64,000 nucleotides of DNA, from the NCBI RefSeq assembly GCF_010977555.1, contig NZ_CP048815.1:5386501-5450500 (forward strand), given 5' to 3'. Made by a program: the position numbers and the translations under genes. Below, in pieces: positions 44,020 through 53,929 of the stretch (position 1 is the stretch's first letter; each line of letters opens with the position of its first letter). Origin of the DNA: Caulobacter rhizosphaerae. Its GTDB lineage: Bacteria; Pseudomonadota; Alphaproteobacteria; Caulobacterales; Caulobacteraceae. Below the pieces are notes generated by a model, which worked only from the letters and a program-made list of their open reading frames with translations, was not told the DNA's origin and made no database searches.

Positions 44020-45240
44020 TTACGCCGCCGCCTCGTCCTCGTCGTCGTCCAGCACGCCGGCCATGGCGGCCATCGACAGCTTGCGCATCGCCGAGGCGCG
44101 GACCTTCTCGCTCTCGCTCTTCAGCTGGCCGCAGGCGGCGAGAATGTCGCGGCCCCGCGGGGTGCGGATCGGCGAGGAATAGCCGGCCCGATTGAGGATC
44201 GCGGCGAAAGCCTCGATCGCGGCCCAGTCTGAACACTGATAGTCCGTGCCTGGCCACGGATTGAACGGGATCAGGTTGACCTTGGCCGGAATGCCCTTGA
44301 TCAGCTTGACCAGGGCGCGGGCCTCGTCGGGGCTGTCGTTGACGCCCTTGAGCATCACATATTCGAACGTCACGCGGCGGGCGTTGCTGAGGCCCGGATA
44401 GGCCCGGATCCCAGCCATCAGCTGGTCCAGCGGATACTTCTTGTTCAGCGGCACCAGCACGTCGCGCAGGGCGTCGTTGGTGGCGTGCAGGCTGATGGCC
44501 AGCATGGCCTGGGTCTTGTCGCCCAGGGCCTGCAGCTGCGGAACCACGCCGGAGGTCGAGACCGTGATCCGGCGGCGCGAGATCGTGATGCCTTCGTTGT
44601 CGCTGATGATCTCGATGGCGTCGGCCACCTGACCCAGATTGTAGAGCGGCTCGCCCATGCCCATGAACACGATGTTGCTCAGCAGGCGGTCTTCCTTGTC
44701 GGACGGCCATTCGCCCAGGTCGTCCTTGGCGATCTGCACCTGGGCGACGATCTCGGCGGCGGTCAGGTTGCGGACCAGGGCCTGGGTGCCGGTATGGCAG
44801 AAGCTGCAGTTGAGGGTGCAGCCCACCTGACTGGAGACGCAGAGCGCCCCCGCCCGGCCCACGGACGGAATGTAGACCGTCTCGACCTCGACGCCCGGGG
44901 CCATGCGGATCAGCCACTTTCGGGTGCCGTCCTTGCTGACCTGGCGCTCGACCACCTCGGGACGGGCGATCGTGAAATGGTCGGCCAGGCGAGCCCGGGT
45001 CTCCTTGGCCACGTCGCTCATCTGGGCGAAGTCGGTGACGCCGCGGTGATGCACCCAGCGGAAGATCTGGGTGGCGCGCATCTTGGCCTTGCCGTGCTCG
45101 ACCACGCCGCTCTCGGTCAGGGCGGCCACCATCTGCGGCCGGGTCAGGCCCGACAGGTTGATCGGCGGCTTGGGAGCATCGACGGCGGGCGCGACGCGGG
45201 ACAGGTCGAGGGTGACGCTCAAGGGGCGGTCCGAAGGCAA
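44020..45240 (-). CDS. rlmN: 23S rRNA (adenine2503-C2)-methyltransferase RlmN
   Basis: This 406-residue radical SAM enzyme has the [11 protein letters not shown] cluster motif (Cys-x3-Cys-x2-Cys), SSQVGC upstream, and [12 protein letters not shown]. The tail has [13 protein letters not shown], which holds the methyl-carrying Cys region. It methylates A2503 of 23S rRNA and some tRNAs. TTG 45240 or TTG 45222 (MSVTLDLSR) could start it; the latter resembles homologues more closely. Confidence 0.95.
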   Translation of the reverse strand: MPSDRPLSVTLDLSRVAPAVDAPKPPINLSGLTRPQMVAALTESGVVEHGKAKMRATQIFRWVHHRGVTDFAQMSDVAKETRARLADHFTIARPEVVERQVSKDGTRKWLIRMAPGVEVETVYIPSVGRAGALCVSSQVGCTLNCSFCHTGTQALVRNLTAAEIVAQVQIAKDDLGEWPSDKEDRLLSNIVFMGMGEPLYNLGQVADAIEIISDNEGITISRRRITVSTSGVVPQLQALGDKTQAMLAISLHATNDALRDVLVPLNKKYPLDQLMAGIRAYPGLSNARRVTFEYVMLKGVNDSPDEARALVKLIKGIPAKVNLIPFNPWPGTDYQCSDWAAIEAFAAILNRAGYSSPIRTPRGRDILAACGQLKSESEKVRASAMRKLSMAAMAGVLDDDEDEAAA

Positions 45241-45394
45241 GACATTTCAGGGATCGAGGCCAGGATATAGCAGCTCTCGCGACTTTTTCCAAAAGGACGG
45301 GGCGTCGCGGCCCCGGACCTTGACGCCCGCGCCCCCGCCGCCTCCCATGCGGCGTCCGGATCCCTCGAGGATCGCCGAACTCTGGGGAGGCTCG

Positions 45395-47245
45395 ATGAAG
45401 TCCCGTCTGCCGGCCGCCTGCGCCGCCGTGGCCCTGTGCGCCGCCGCCCTGTCCGCCGGGGCCCAGGCCCAAAACCAAGCCCAAAACCAGACTCAGGCCC
45501 AGGCTGTCGCCTCGCCCCCCTCCCCCGCCGAGGCCAAGGTCTTCGTCGACGGCGCCGAGAAGGACCTGATGGCCATGGGCGAATACGCCGCCCGCATGGC
45601 CTGGGTGCAGGCCACCTACATCACCGACGACACCAACTGGCTGAACGCCAAGGTCGACGCCGAGGCCAACGCCCTGTCGGTGAAGTACGCCAAACAGGCC
45701 GCCCGCTTCGACCGGACGCAGGTCGACCCGGTCACCCGCCGCAAGCTCAAACTGCTGAAGGCCGGCCTGGTCCTGCCCGCCTCCGACAGGCCGGGCGCGG
45801 CCCAGGAACTGGCCGACGTCCAGGCCCGGCTGCGGGCGCTCTACTCGACCGGCAAGGTGACGATCGACGGCGAGACCCTGACGCTCGACGACCTGGACGA
45901 TCGCCTGCGCACCGAACGCGACCCGGCCAGGATCAAGGCCATGTGGGAGGCCTGGCACGCCGTGGCCAAGCCGATGGCCGCCGACTATCCCAAGCTGGTC
46001 AAGCTGGCCAACGAGGGCTCGGCCGAGCTGGGCTACAAGGACACCGGGGCCCTGTGGCGCTCGTGGTACGACATGGAGCCCGACGCCTTCGCGGCCAAGA
46101 CCGACGCCCTCTGGGCCCAGGTCGCGCCGTTCTACAAGAACCTGCACTGCTACGTCCGCGGGCGGCTCAACGCCAAGTACGGCGACGCGGTGCAACCGAA
46201 GACCGGCCCGATCCGCGCCGACCTGACCGGCAACATGTGGGCTCAGAGCTGGAGCAACATCTACGACATCGCCGCTCCGCAGGGCCTTCCGGGACCGGGT
46301 TACGACCTGACCCAGTCGCTGGCCGCCAAGGGCTATGACGCCACCAAGATGATGAAGACCGGCGAGGGCTTCTACACCTCCATGGGCATGGCCCCGCTGC
46401 CGGACACCTTCTGGAAGCGGTCGATGATCACCCGGCCGCGCGATCGCGAGGTCGTCTGCCACGCCTCGGCCTGGGACGTCGACAACGACCAGGACATCCG
46501 GGTGAAGATGTGCACCCGGGTCAACGCCGACGACTTCTATACGGTGCACCACGAGCTGGGGCACAACTTCTACCAGCGGGCCTATGCCGGTCAGCCCTAC
46601 CTGTTCCGGGGCGGGGCCAATGACGGCTTCCACGAGGCGATCGGCGACTTCGTCGGCCTGTCGGCCCTGACCCCGACCTATCTCAAGCAGATCGGGGTCA
46701 TCGACGCCGCGCCCGACGCGGACGCCGACATCCCGTACCTGCTGAACATGGCGATGGACAAGATCGCCTTCCTGCCCTTCGGCCTGCTGGTCGACAAGTG
46801 GCGCTGGCAGGTGTTCTCCGGCCAGATCGATCCCGCCCACTACAACGAGGCCTGGTGGAAGCTGCGCGCCCAATACCAGGGCGTCGCCCCGCCCGGACCA
46901 CGCCCGGCCGACGCCTTCGATCCTGGCGCCAAGTTCCACGTCGCCGACAGCACGCCCTATACCCGCTACTTCCTGGCCCGGGTCTACCAGTTCCAGTTCT
47001 ACCGAGCCGCCTGCCGCCAGGCCGGCTGGAAGGGGCCGCTGAACCGCTGCTCGGTCTATGGCGACAAGGCGGTGGGCGAGAAGTTCGAGAAGATGCTGGC
47101 CATGGGCCAGTCCAAGCCCTGGCCCGAGGCCCTTGAAGCCTTCACCGGCGAGAAGGACTTGGACGCCAGCGCCATCGCCGACTATTTCGCGCCGCTGAAC
47201 GCCTGGCTGATCAAGCAGAACAGGGGCCAGTCCTGCGGCTGGTAG
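45395..47245 (+). CDS. M2-family peptidyl-dipeptidase (ACE homologue), exported
   Basis: ATG 45395 after GGGGAGG gives 616 residues with a signal peptide (KSRLPAACAAVALCAAALSAGAQA) and a Gln/Asn-rich linker. The zinc site is VHHELGHNFY followed by DGFHEAIGDFVGL, which supplies the third ligand Glu. GLPGPGYDL, KRSMITRPRDREVVCHASAWD and STPYTRYFLARVYQFQF are conserved in the ACE family. It removes C-terminal dipeptides in the periplasm. Confidence 0.93.
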   Translation: MKSRLPAACAAVALCAAALSAGAQAQNQAQNQTQAQAVASPPSPAEAKVFVDGAEKDLMAMGEYAARMAWVQATYITDDTNWLNAKVDAEANALSVKYAKQAARFDRTQVDPVTRRKLKLLKAGLVLPASDRPGAAQELADVQARLRALYSTGKVTIDGETLTLDDLDDRLRTERDPARIKAMWEAWHAVAKPMAADYPKLVKLANEGSAELGYKDTGALWRSWYDMEPDAFAAKTDALWAQVAPFYKNLHCYVRGRLNAKYGDAVQPKTGPIRADLTGNMWAQSWSNIYDIAAPQGLPGPGYDLTQSLAAKGYDATKMMKTGEGFYTSMGMAPLPDTFWKRSMITRPRDREVVCHASAWDVDNDQDIRVKMCTRVNADDFYTVHHELGHNFYQRAYAGQPYLFRGGANDGFHEAIGDFVGLSALTPTYLKQIGVIDAAPDADADIPYLLNMAMDKIAFLPFGLLVDKWRWQVFSGQIDPAHYNEAWWKLRAQYQGVAPPGPRPADAFDPGAKFHVADSTPYTRYFLARVYQFQFYRAACRQAGWKGPLNRCSVYGDKAVGEKFEKMLAMGQSKPWPEALEAFTGEKDLDASAIADYFAPLNAWLIKQNRGQSCGW

Positions 47246-47363
47246 AGGCCTGAGACAGGCTCCGGCGAGCCCGGCGAAGGTGGAAAGATTCACCATCGTC
47301 GTTTGCCGCCCGTTCACCGTCCTTGGCGATAATGCCCGATCTCTGGGGAGTCGGGCCTTGCTC

Positions 47364-49034
47364 ATGACCATGTGGAAACGCCTCGCGGCGCGCCTTCGCG
47401 ACGACGAGCGCGGCGCGATCGCCGTGCAGTTCGCGCTGCTCCTGATCCCGATCGCCATCCTGACCTTCGGCCTGATCGACCTCAGCCGGGCCAGCGTCCA
47501 GAAGCGCCAGCTGCAGGACGCCCTCGACGCGGCGACCCTGATGGCCGCCCGTTCGACCGCGACCACCAACGCCGACCTGGACACCATCGGCGACGCCGCC
47601 CTGGCCACCGAGATGGCCGGCCTGGGGGTGACCCTGACGGCCGCCAACTCGACCTTTTCCCTGGGCGACAACAACACGGTGGTCGGCAAGGTCCAGAACG
47701 TGACCATCAAGCCGATCATCTCCAATCTCTGGAGCTCCGGCGACCCAAATGTCTCGGCGGACTCCACCGTGATGCGCTCGGTCAACAAGCTGGAAGTGGC
47801 CCTGGTGCTCGACAACACCGGCTCGATGGCCAGCACCCTGGGCTCGGGGGCCCGCAAGATCGACGCCCTGATCGACGCCTCCCAGTCGCTGGTCGACGTC
47901 CTGGCCGCCGCCGCGGCCCGGGCCAGCGAGACTGACGCTGTGAAGATCAGCGTCGTGCCGTTCTCGATGACCGTCAATGTCGGCTCGACCTACCAGAGCC
48001 AGAGCTGGATGTCGGGAAAGATGCCGGCGACCGGCTACGGGACCGACGTGTTCGCGACTAACCAGGACCGCTTCGCCCTGCTGTCGAACCTGGGCCTGAC
48101 CTGGGCCGGCTGCGTCGAAAGCCGTCCCGCGCCCTACGATGTCACCGACGATCCGCCGACCAGCGCGACGCCCGCCTCGCTGTTCGTGCCGTTCTTCGCG
48201 CCGGACGAGCCCGACGACAACACCGTCGGCGTCAACCAGTCCAGCTCGACCCGCTACCGCGACAGCCGGACCACCGGCACCTCGTATCCGATCCTGAACA
48301 ATTGGCTGCCGGACGGGGTTGCGCCCAACGGCACCCTGGCGACCGCCTGGAACACGCGCTCGACGCCGATCGCCAAGTACGGCGCGAACAACAAGAACAA
48401 CGTCCTCAGCCTGGCCAAGACCGGCACGGTCTACGGCCCCAACTCCGGCTGCGGCATGACCAGCCTGATGCGCCTGACCAATGTCCGCTCCACCACTCAG
48501 CGGGACGCGGTGAAGACCAAGCTCGGCCAGATGGTCGCCAACGGCAACACCAACGTCGCCATGGGCCTGGTCTGGGGCTGGCACACCCTGTCGAACAACG
48601 GGCCCTTCGCCGACGGCGTCATTCCGAACTCCGCCGACGGCCAGAAGACCACCAAGGTGATCGTGCTGCTGACCGACGGCGACAACACCAACGACACCTA
48701 TAACAACCCCAACAACTCGGCCTATACGGGCTACGGCTACATCGGCCAGGGGCGTCTGAAGAACGCCAGCGGCACGGCCCTGACCAGCAGCTCCACGGCC
48801 ACCAACCGCCGCGACGCGATCGACAGCCGGGAAAAGCTGGTCTGCGACAACGCCAAGGCCGAGGGAGTGCAGATCTACGCCATCGGCGTGGGGGTCTCCA
48901 GCCACTCCAAGACGATCCTGCAGGACTGCGCCACCAAGCTGGACATGTATTACGACGTCACCGACGCCGCCCAGCTGACCTCGGTGTTCAACACCATCGC
49001 CGGCTCGATCCAGAACCTGCGGATCACCAAGTAA
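47364..49034 (+). CDS. TadG-like pilus-assembly protein with vWA domain
   Basis: ATG 47364 gives 556 residues. RLRDDERGAIAVQFALLLIPIAILTFGLIDLSRA is the N-terminal TadE/G membrane segment with the Gly-Ala-x-x-Val-x-F-A pattern. The vWA domain begins at ALVLDNTGSMAS (MIDAS Asp and Ser) and ends near CATKLDMYYDVTDAAQL, with VIVLLTDGDN the second MIDAS strand. Such proteins act in Flp/Tad pilus systems or surface adhesion. No other tad gene is adjacent, so it is an orphan copy. A strong terminator follows. Confidence 0.85.
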   Translation: MTMWKRLAARLRDDERGAIAVQFALLLIPIAILTFGLIDLSRASVQKRQLQDALDAATLMAARSTATTNADLDTIGDAALATEMAGLGVTLTAANSTFSLGDNNTVVGKVQNVTIKPIISNLWSSGDPNVSADSTVMRSVNKLEVALVLDNTGSMASTLGSGARKIDALIDASQSLVDVLAAAAARASETDAVKISVVPFSMTVNVGSTYQSQSWMSGKMPATGYGTDVFATNQDRFALLSNLGLTWAGCVESRPAPYDVTDDPPTSATPASLFVPFFAPDEPDDNTVGVNQSSSTRYRDSRTTGTSYPILNNWLPDGVAPNGTLATAWNTRSTPIAKYGANNKNNVLSLAKTGTVYGPNSGCGMTSLMRLTNVRSTTQRDAVKTKLGQMVANGNTNVAMGLVWGWHTLSNNGPFADGVIPNSADGQKTTKVIVLLTDGDNTNDTYNNPNNSAYTGYGYIGQGRLKNASGTALTSSSTATNRRDAIDSREKLVCDNAKAEGVQIYAIGVGVSSHSKTILQDCATKLDMYYDVTDAAQLTSVFNTIAGSIQNLRITK

Positions 49035-49040
49035 GAAAAA

Positions 49041-49069
49041 GCCCCGGAGCGATCCTCCGGGGCTTTTTT
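49041..49069 (+). terminator. Rho-independent terminator after the TadG-like gene
   Basis: The stem GCCCCGGAG/CTCCGGGGC (9 bases, loop CGATC) is followed by six Ts and lies 6 bases after the stop. It also has an upstream A-run, so it may work on both strands. Confidence 0.95.
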
Positions 49070-49151
49070 GCTTGGCGGCGCCTCGTTTTGGCTAAGCCTT
49101 GGCTTTCGCCTCCTCGCCTCCGGCTCGTCCCGGGACTGATGGAGGTTCCGG

Positions 49152-50087
49152 CTAGGCCAGCTTGATCTCCCGCAGGCGCTGCTGGAGGAAGGCGTCGGCG
49201 GTGATCGGCTCGGGATAGCGGTCCGGGTTCTCGGCCGTGACGCAGCTGGGCAGGGTCTTGATCAGGTAGTCCGACGCGAAGTGCAGGAAGAACGGCGTCG
49301 AATAGCGCGGCACGCCGCGGCGTTCGGGCGGCGGATTGACCACTCGATGGATCGTCGAGGGCAGGACGTGGTTGGTCAGGCGCTCGAGCATGTCGCCGAT
49401 GTTGCAGACCACGCAGCCGGGCGGCGGGTTGATCGGCAGCCAGTCGCCATTCCGGTCGAGCAGTTCGAGCCCGCCCTCCTCGGCGCCCAACAGCAGGGTG
49501 ATGGTGTTGATGTCGCCATGCGCCCCGGCCCGCACGCCGGTGGCGTCCTTGGGGATCGGCGGATAGTGCAGCAGGCGCAGCACGCTGTTGCCGTCCTTGA
49601 CCGTGGGGTCGAAGAAGTCGCGGCCCAGCTCCAGATAGGTGGCGATGGCCTTCAGGACCCGCACGCCCAGGCTGTCGAGCGCGCCGTACAGCCAGCCGAC
49701 ATTATGGTGGAAGCTGGGAATCTCGGCCGGCCAGATGTTGTCGGCCATGGTGGCGCGGAACGGGTGGCCGGGCGGGAGGTCGCGGCCAACGTGCCAGAAT
49801 TCCTTCAGGTCGTAGTGGTCGGCGCCCTTGGCGGTCTCGATGCCGAACGGGATGTAGCCGCGCGAACCGCCCTTCACCCCCGCGTACTGGCGCTTGGTCT
49901 CCTCGGGCAAGGCGAAGAAGGCCTTGGCGTCGGCGATCGCCGCGTCGATCCGCGCCTGGGCCAGGTCGTGGTCCGAGATCACCGCGAAGCCGTAGCGCTG
50001 GAACGACGCGCCCAGCGCCTGGGCGAACCTGTCGAAATCCTTCGAGTACAGGGTGAACGAGACGGGTTCGATGGCGGATGCGGACAC
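49152..50087 (-). CDS. Isopenicillin-N-synthase-like 2OG-Fe(II) oxygenase
   Basis: GTG 50087, 8 bases after GAGG, gives 311 residues. The N-terminal DIOX_N-like part has ASFQRYGFAVISDHDL and AFFALPEETKRQYAG. The C-terminal double-stranded beta helix has GAHGDINTITLLLG (His and Asp), HRVVNPPPERRGVPRYSTPFFLHF (distal His and Arg). The family hydroxylates or cyclises small molecules. A 7-base perfect inverted repeat lies upstream. No pathway context is evident. Confidence 0.85.
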   Translation of the reverse strand: MSASAIEPVSFTLYSKDFDRFAQALGASFQRYGFAVISDHDLAQARIDAAIADAKAFFALPEETKRQYAGVKGGSRGYIPFGIETAKGADHYDLKEFWHVGRDLPPGHPFRATMADNIWPAEIPSFHHNVGWLYGALDSLGVRVLKAIATYLELGRDFFDPTVKDGNSVLRLLHYPPIPKDATGVRAGAHGDINTITLLLGAEEGGLELLDRNGDWLPINPPPGCVVCNIGDMLERLTNHVLPSTIHRVVNPPPERRGVPRYSTPFFLHFASDYLIKTLPSCVTAENPDRYPEPITADAFLQQRLREIKLA

Positions 50088-50118
50088 GGGCGTGGCCTCG
50101 GCTGGCAAGATGGGGACT

Positions 50119-50138
50119 TAGTAAGGCTGGACTTACTA
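50119..50138. promoter_or_regulatory. Inverted repeat TAGTAAG-N6-CTTACTA
   Basis: Perfect 7-base arms around GCTGGA occur 31 bases upstream of the oxygenase GTG and in the divergent region shared with the OmpA-type gene. Such spacing fits a dimeric repressor site; a hairpin in the mRNA leader is the alternative. Confidence 0.5.
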
Positions 50139-50295
50139 CACTGTCAGGCGTCCGGCGCGAAGGCCGTTCATCTCGGCGTCATGTCACCTGTTGGAACTTG
50201 GCCATGGACGAGGCGTTCTGCCTCGCAAGGATTCAACGACGCCAAGGATCACGGGCTACGGCCCGGGATCAAGGCCGCATGAGGGAAAGACCGCG

Positions 50296-50970
50296 ATGAT
50301 GACCAAGTCCGCGCCATGGATCGCCCTGGCGGGCGCCCTGACCCTGGCCGCCTGCACCACCACCGACCCCTACACCGGCATGCCGGTGCGCAACAACACC
50401 GGGACCGGAGTCCTGAGCGGGGCCGGCATCGGCGCGGCCCTGGGCTATCTGACCAACACCAACAAGGGCGAGCAGGGCCGCAAGAACGCCCTGATCGGCG
50501 CGGGTATCGGCGCCCTGGCCGGCGGCGCGGTCGGCAACTACATGGACCGCCAGCAAGCCGACTTCCGCCGCAGCCTGGAGGGCTCGGGCGTGATGATCCG
50601 CCGCAACGGCGACCAGATCGTGCTGGTCATGCCCAGCGACGTGACCTTCGCCGTCGACAAGTCCGAGGTCCAGCCCCAGTTCACCCGCGTGCTGGACGAC
50701 GTGGCCCGTACGCTGAACGCCTATCCGCAGACGACGATCGACGTGGTCGGCCACGCCGACAGCAGCGGCCCCGACGACTACAACCAGACCCTGTCGGAGC
50801 GCCGCGCCAGCTCGGTGGCCGGCTATCTGACGGGTCCCGGCCGGGTGCTGCCCGACCGCGTCTTCGTGGCCGGGCAGGGCGAGCGCCAGCCGATCGCCTC
50901 CAATGACACCGCCGAAGGCCGCGCCCAGAACCGTCGGGTCGAGATCATCCTGCGGCCGCTGACGCGCTAG
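50296..50970 (+). CDS. OmpA-family lipoprotein with glycine-zipper segment
   Basis: ATG 50296 gives 224 residues with a lipobox (ALAGALTLAAC, Cys20). Next comes a glycine-zipper stretch (GVLSGAGIGAALGYLTN, IGAGIGALAGGAVGNYMDRQQ), then an OmpA-C peptidoglycan-binding domain (VTFAVDKSEVQPQF, TTIDVVGHADSSGPDDYNQTLSERRA, GQGERQPIASNDTAEGRAQNRRVEI). It anchors the outer membrane to peptidoglycan. The conserved Asp and Arg that bind diaminopimelate are present. Confidence 0.92.
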   Translation: MMTKSAPWIALAGALTLAACTTTDPYTGMPVRNNTGTGVLSGAGIGAALGYLTNTNKGEQGRKNALIGAGIGALAGGAVGNYMDRQQADFRRSLEGSGVMIRRNGDQIVLVMPSDVTFAVDKSEVQPQFTRVLDDVARTLNAYPQTTIDVVGHADSSGPDDYNQTLSERRASSVAGYLTGPGRVLPDRVFVAGQGERQPIASNDTAEGRAQNRRVEIILRPLTR

Positions 50971-50985
50971 GGGGGCGAAAAGCGA

Positions 50986-51264
50986 CTACCGCTCCTCGTC
51001 GAACCGGTTGGACACGAGTTCGGTCAGGGCCTCGACCGCCGCGTCGGCTTCCGGTCCCTCGGCGGCGATGTCGATGGTCGAGCCGATGCCGGCGGCCAGC
51101 ATCATCAGGCCCATGATCGAGCGGGCGTCGACGCTGGTTCCGTCGCGGGCGACCGTGACTTCGGCGTCGAAGCCGGAGGCCAGCTTGACGAACTTGGCCG
51201 AGGCGCGGGCGTGCAGCCCCCGCTCATTGACGATCTCGACCGTTCGCTCCGCCATGCGACTCAT
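50986..51264 (-). CDS. HPr phosphocarrier protein
   Basis: This 92-residue protein starts MSRMAERTVEIVNERGLHARASAKFVKLASGF in outline. GLHARAS contains the phosphorylated His and GLMMLAAGIG surrounds the HprK-type Ser region (RSIMGLMML). It belongs to the regulatory PTS of alphaproteobacteria. Its ATG overlaps the EIIA stop (ATGA). It is the last gene of the chvI-chvG-hprK-EIIA-HPr operon. Confidence 0.93.
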   Translation of the reverse strand: MSRMAERTVEIVNERGLHARASAKFVKLASGFDAEVTVARDGTSVDARSIMGLMMLAAGIGSTIDIAAEGPEADAAVEALTELVSNRFDEER

Positions 51265-51668
51265 TTTTCTCCCGCCAGCACGTAGGAGGCCACGGAGATA
51301 TATTTGCGTCCAGCCTCCTGAGCGTGGGCGACGCAGGCCTGCAGGTCCTCGCGCTGGCGCACGCTGGCCAGCTTGATCAGCATCGGCAGGTTCAGGCCGG
51401 CGATCACCTCGGCCTTGGTCTGCTCCATCACCGAAATGGCCAGGTTCGACGGCGTGCCGCCGAACATGTCGGTCAGCAGGATCACGCCGTCGCCATCCTG
51501 GTCGACCGCGGCGCACGCCTTCAGGATATCAGACCGGCGACGCTCCATGTCGTCTTCCGGACCGATGCAGATGGCCTTCACCGCGCCCTGCGGTCCGACC
51601 ACATGCTCCATGGCGGAGACGAACTCCTCCGCCAGCCGCCCGTGCGTGACTATCACGAGCCCGATCAT
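51261..51668 (-). CDS. PTS EIIA component, mannose type
   Basis: ATG 51668 gives 135 residues, MIGLVIVTHGRLAEEF, with phosphorylated His9. DGDGVILLTDMFGGTPSNLAISVM is the conserved core. It is the EIIA-Man-like part of an incomplete PTS that signals rather than transports sugar, passing phosphate from HPr. It overlaps HPr by four bases. Confidence 0.92.
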   Translation of the reverse strand: MIGLVIVTHGRLAEEFVSAMEHVVGPQGAVKAICIGPEDDMERRRSDILKACAAVDQDGDGVILLTDMFGGTPSNLAISVMEQTKAEVIAGLNLPMLIKLASVRQREDLQACVAHAQEAGRKYISVASYVLAGEK

Positions 51669-51743
51669 GCCTGATCTCTCAAACGGGATCCCCATAACCC
51701 GTGGCGGCAGGGAGGCGCCGCGCGGGCCGCCTTGATACGCTTG

Positions 51744-52178
51744 TTAGTCGGCGACTCCAAGATGCTCAAACACTCGTCTGATTTTCCCGGGTCCGCCGGG
51801 TTCGAGAGGCCACAGGTCCAGCACCCGCGTCGACACGCCCTCGATGACCTCGAATATGGGATCGGGCAACCGTTCGACGGCCTGCGGCCGATCCACGCAG
51901 CGCACCAGAAGGTCGATCGGGCAGAGCGCCCGATGCGGCCGGGGCAGCACGCCCACGCCGCGAACCTCGACCAGTCCGGCCAGGGCGTCCGGCGCTCGGC
52001 CGTAGAGCCGGCCGCCGGAGACGAAGGTCACGGTGCGGTCGTCGGCGACCAGGACGAAGCCCTGGTCGAGGGCCCGCAGCGCCAGATCGCTCTTGCCGAC
52101 GCCCGATGGGCCCTCGATCAGCGCGCCGCGCCAGATTCCGGAGACCCGACGGGCGATCAGTCCCGCATGGCGGATCAT
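51744..52178 (-). CDS. hprK: HPr kinase/phosphorylase, short alphaproteobacterial type
   Basis: This 144-residue protein lacks the N-terminal domain of Firmicute HprK. It has the Walker A motif GPSGVGKSDLALRALDQG and the LVADDRTVTF strand, and a GLVEVRGVGVL HprK motif. It phosphorylates or dephosphorylates a Ser on HPr. Its ATG overlaps the chvG stop by four bases (ATGA), tying carbon/nitrogen PTS control to the ChvG sensor. Confidence 0.9.
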   Translation of the reverse strand: MIRHAGLIARRVSGIWRGALIEGPSGVGKSDLALRALDQGFVLVADDRTVTFVSGGRLYGRAPDALAGLVEVRGVGVLPRPHRALCPIDLLVRCVDRPQAVERLPDPIFEVIEGVSTRVLDLWPLEPGGPGKIRRVFEHLGVAD

Positions 52179-53929
52179 TCGCGCGGCCCTCCCTCGCGAT
52201 GGGCGTCGCGCGGGCCACCGTGATGATGATGATGGTGGCCGTTGTGGGCGCTGGCTTCGGGGAGATCGACCAGGAACCGGGCGCCGATCACCTTGCCTTC
52301 GGCGTCCTTGCGGTTCTCGGCCCGCATGGTCCCGCCGTGCGCCTCGACGATCTGGCGAGCGATCGACAGGCCCAGGCCCGAATTGCCGCCGAACGCCTTG
52401 CCCTTCGGCCGCGAGGTGTAGAACCGCTCGAAGATCGTCTCCAGATTGTCGGGCGGAATGCCCGGGCCGTCGTCGTCGACCGTGACGATCAGGCGATTGT
52501 GATGGTCGCGCAGGCCCGGGTCGCGCTTGAGCGTCACCCGCACCTCGCCGTCGGCGGCGCTGAACGAGCGGGCGTTGTCGATCAGGTTGCGGAACACCTG
52601 GCCCACGGGGGTCTCGCGCGCCACGATCCGGGCGTGCGGCGGCGCGCCCTTGGCGTCGAAGGTCACCCGCACGCTGCCCGGGGCGTCGCCTGGCCGCAGC
52701 TGGGCCTCGTAGAGGTGAATGACCTCGGCCAGCAGACCGTTCAGCTCGAAGGCCCGCGGCGCCTCGCGCGACAGCTCCGCGTCCAGCCTGGAAGCGTTGG
52801 AGATGTCGGTGACCAGCCGATCCAGGCGGGTGACGTCCTGCTGCAGGATGCCCAGCAGCCGGGCCCGGGCGGCGGGATCGGTCACCAGGTCCAGGGTCTC
52901 GATCGCCGAGCGGATCGAGGTCAGGGGATTCTTGATCTCGTGGGCCACGTCGGCGGCGAAGCGCTCGATGGCGTCCATCCGCTCGGACATCGAGTCGGTC
53001 ATCTCCTCCAGGGCCCGCGACAGGTCGCCCAGCTCGTCCTTGCGGCCGGAGATGTCGGGCAGGGAGATGGCCCGGGCCCCGTCCAGCCGCACGCGATCGG
53101 CGGCGCTGGCCATGCGCAGCACCGGCTGGGCGATCAGGCGGTTGAGCAGGAACGACGAGATCAGGGTGGTGGCGATGGCGATCAGGGCGAACGGCAGCAG
53201 CGCCTTGCGCTCGGCGGCGATGATCTGGTCGACGTCGCCGGCCTCCAGGGTCAGGACGCCCAGCACCGCCCGCACGTGTTGGATGGGGATCGACACCGAC
53301 ACCACCCGTTCGCCCATCTCGTCGATGCGGGTGCCGGCCACCGGCTCGCCCAGCTTGGCCTGGGCGATCTCGGCGGCCAGGGCCTGGCGCGCCGCCTCGG
53401 CGACCTTGGGCTTGGTGTCGGGGTTGTGGGTCGGCAGGCCGAAGGCCGGCTGCCCCGGCTTGCGGGCCGGCGGCAGCGCCCTGGACTCCACCCGATCGGC
53501 GACGACGTAGGAATCGGCCAGCTGGTTGCCCTGGGCGTCGAACAGCCGGGCCCGCTGCGAGCGCGGGATGAACAGGCTCTGCAGGATGTCGCTGGCCTGG
53601 TCGGGGACCAGACGCGGCTCGGGGTCGCCCACGGTCGCGGCCAGGTCGATCACATTGGCGATCAGTTCGCCCTGGGTGGTCAGGCTGTCGATCCGGGTGT
53701 TGATCAGGCCGCTGCGCAGCTCGTTGAGCACCAGCGCCCCGCCCAGCAGCACCGCCAGGGCCAGCAGGTTCAAGCCGATGATCAGCCGGCCCAGGCGCGA
53801 GCCCCTCGGCCAGGCAAGCTTGGGCCAGGCCAGCCTCGGCAGGGTCAAACCCCGCCTCGGCTTGGCCTCCGGGCCGGACTCCCCGGCCCCCTTGCGATCA
53901 GGATTCGCGATATCGGTAGCCGACGCCAT
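52175..53929 (-). CDS. chvG: Sensor histidine kinase ChvG (ExoS)
   Basis: ATG 53929 ([14 protein letters not shown]) gives 584 residues. Two membrane helices ([21 protein letters not shown] near residue 55; [22 protein letters not shown] near 265) flank a periplasmic sensor, followed by HAMP. The H-box is [20 protein letters not shown], the N-box is [12 protein letters not shown], and [20 protein letters not shown] is the G-box. The C-terminal tail [11 protein letters not shown] is unusual and could bind metal. Works with ChvI; the start overlaps chvI by 32 bases. Confidence 0.93.
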   Translation of the reverse strand: MASATDIANPDRKGAGESGPEAKPRRGLTLPRLAWPKLAWPRGSRLGRLIIGLNLLALAVLLGGALVLNELRSGLINTRIDSLTTQGELIANVIDLAATVGDPEPRLVPDQASDILQSLFIPRSQRARLFDAQGNQLADSYVVADRVESRALPPARKPGQPAFGLPTHNPDTKPKVAEAARQALAAEIAQAKLGEPVAGTRIDEMGERVVSVSIPIQHVRAVLGVLTLEAGDVDQIIAAERKALLPFALIAIATTLISSFLLNRLIAQPVLRMASAADRVRLDGARAISLPDISGRKDELGDLSRALEEMTDSMSERMDAIERFAADVAHEIKNPLTSIRSAIETLDLVTDPAARARLLGILQQDVTRLDRLVTDISNASRLDAELSREAPRAFELNGLLAEVIHLYEAQLRPGDAPGSVRVTFDAKGAPPHARIVARETPVGQVFRNLIDNARSFSAADGEVRVTLKRDPGLRDHHNRLIVTVDDDGPGIPPDNLETIFERFYTSRPKGKAFGGNSGLGLSIARQIVEAHGGTMRAENRKDAEGKVIGARFLVDLPEASAHNGHHHHHHGGPRDAHREGGPRE

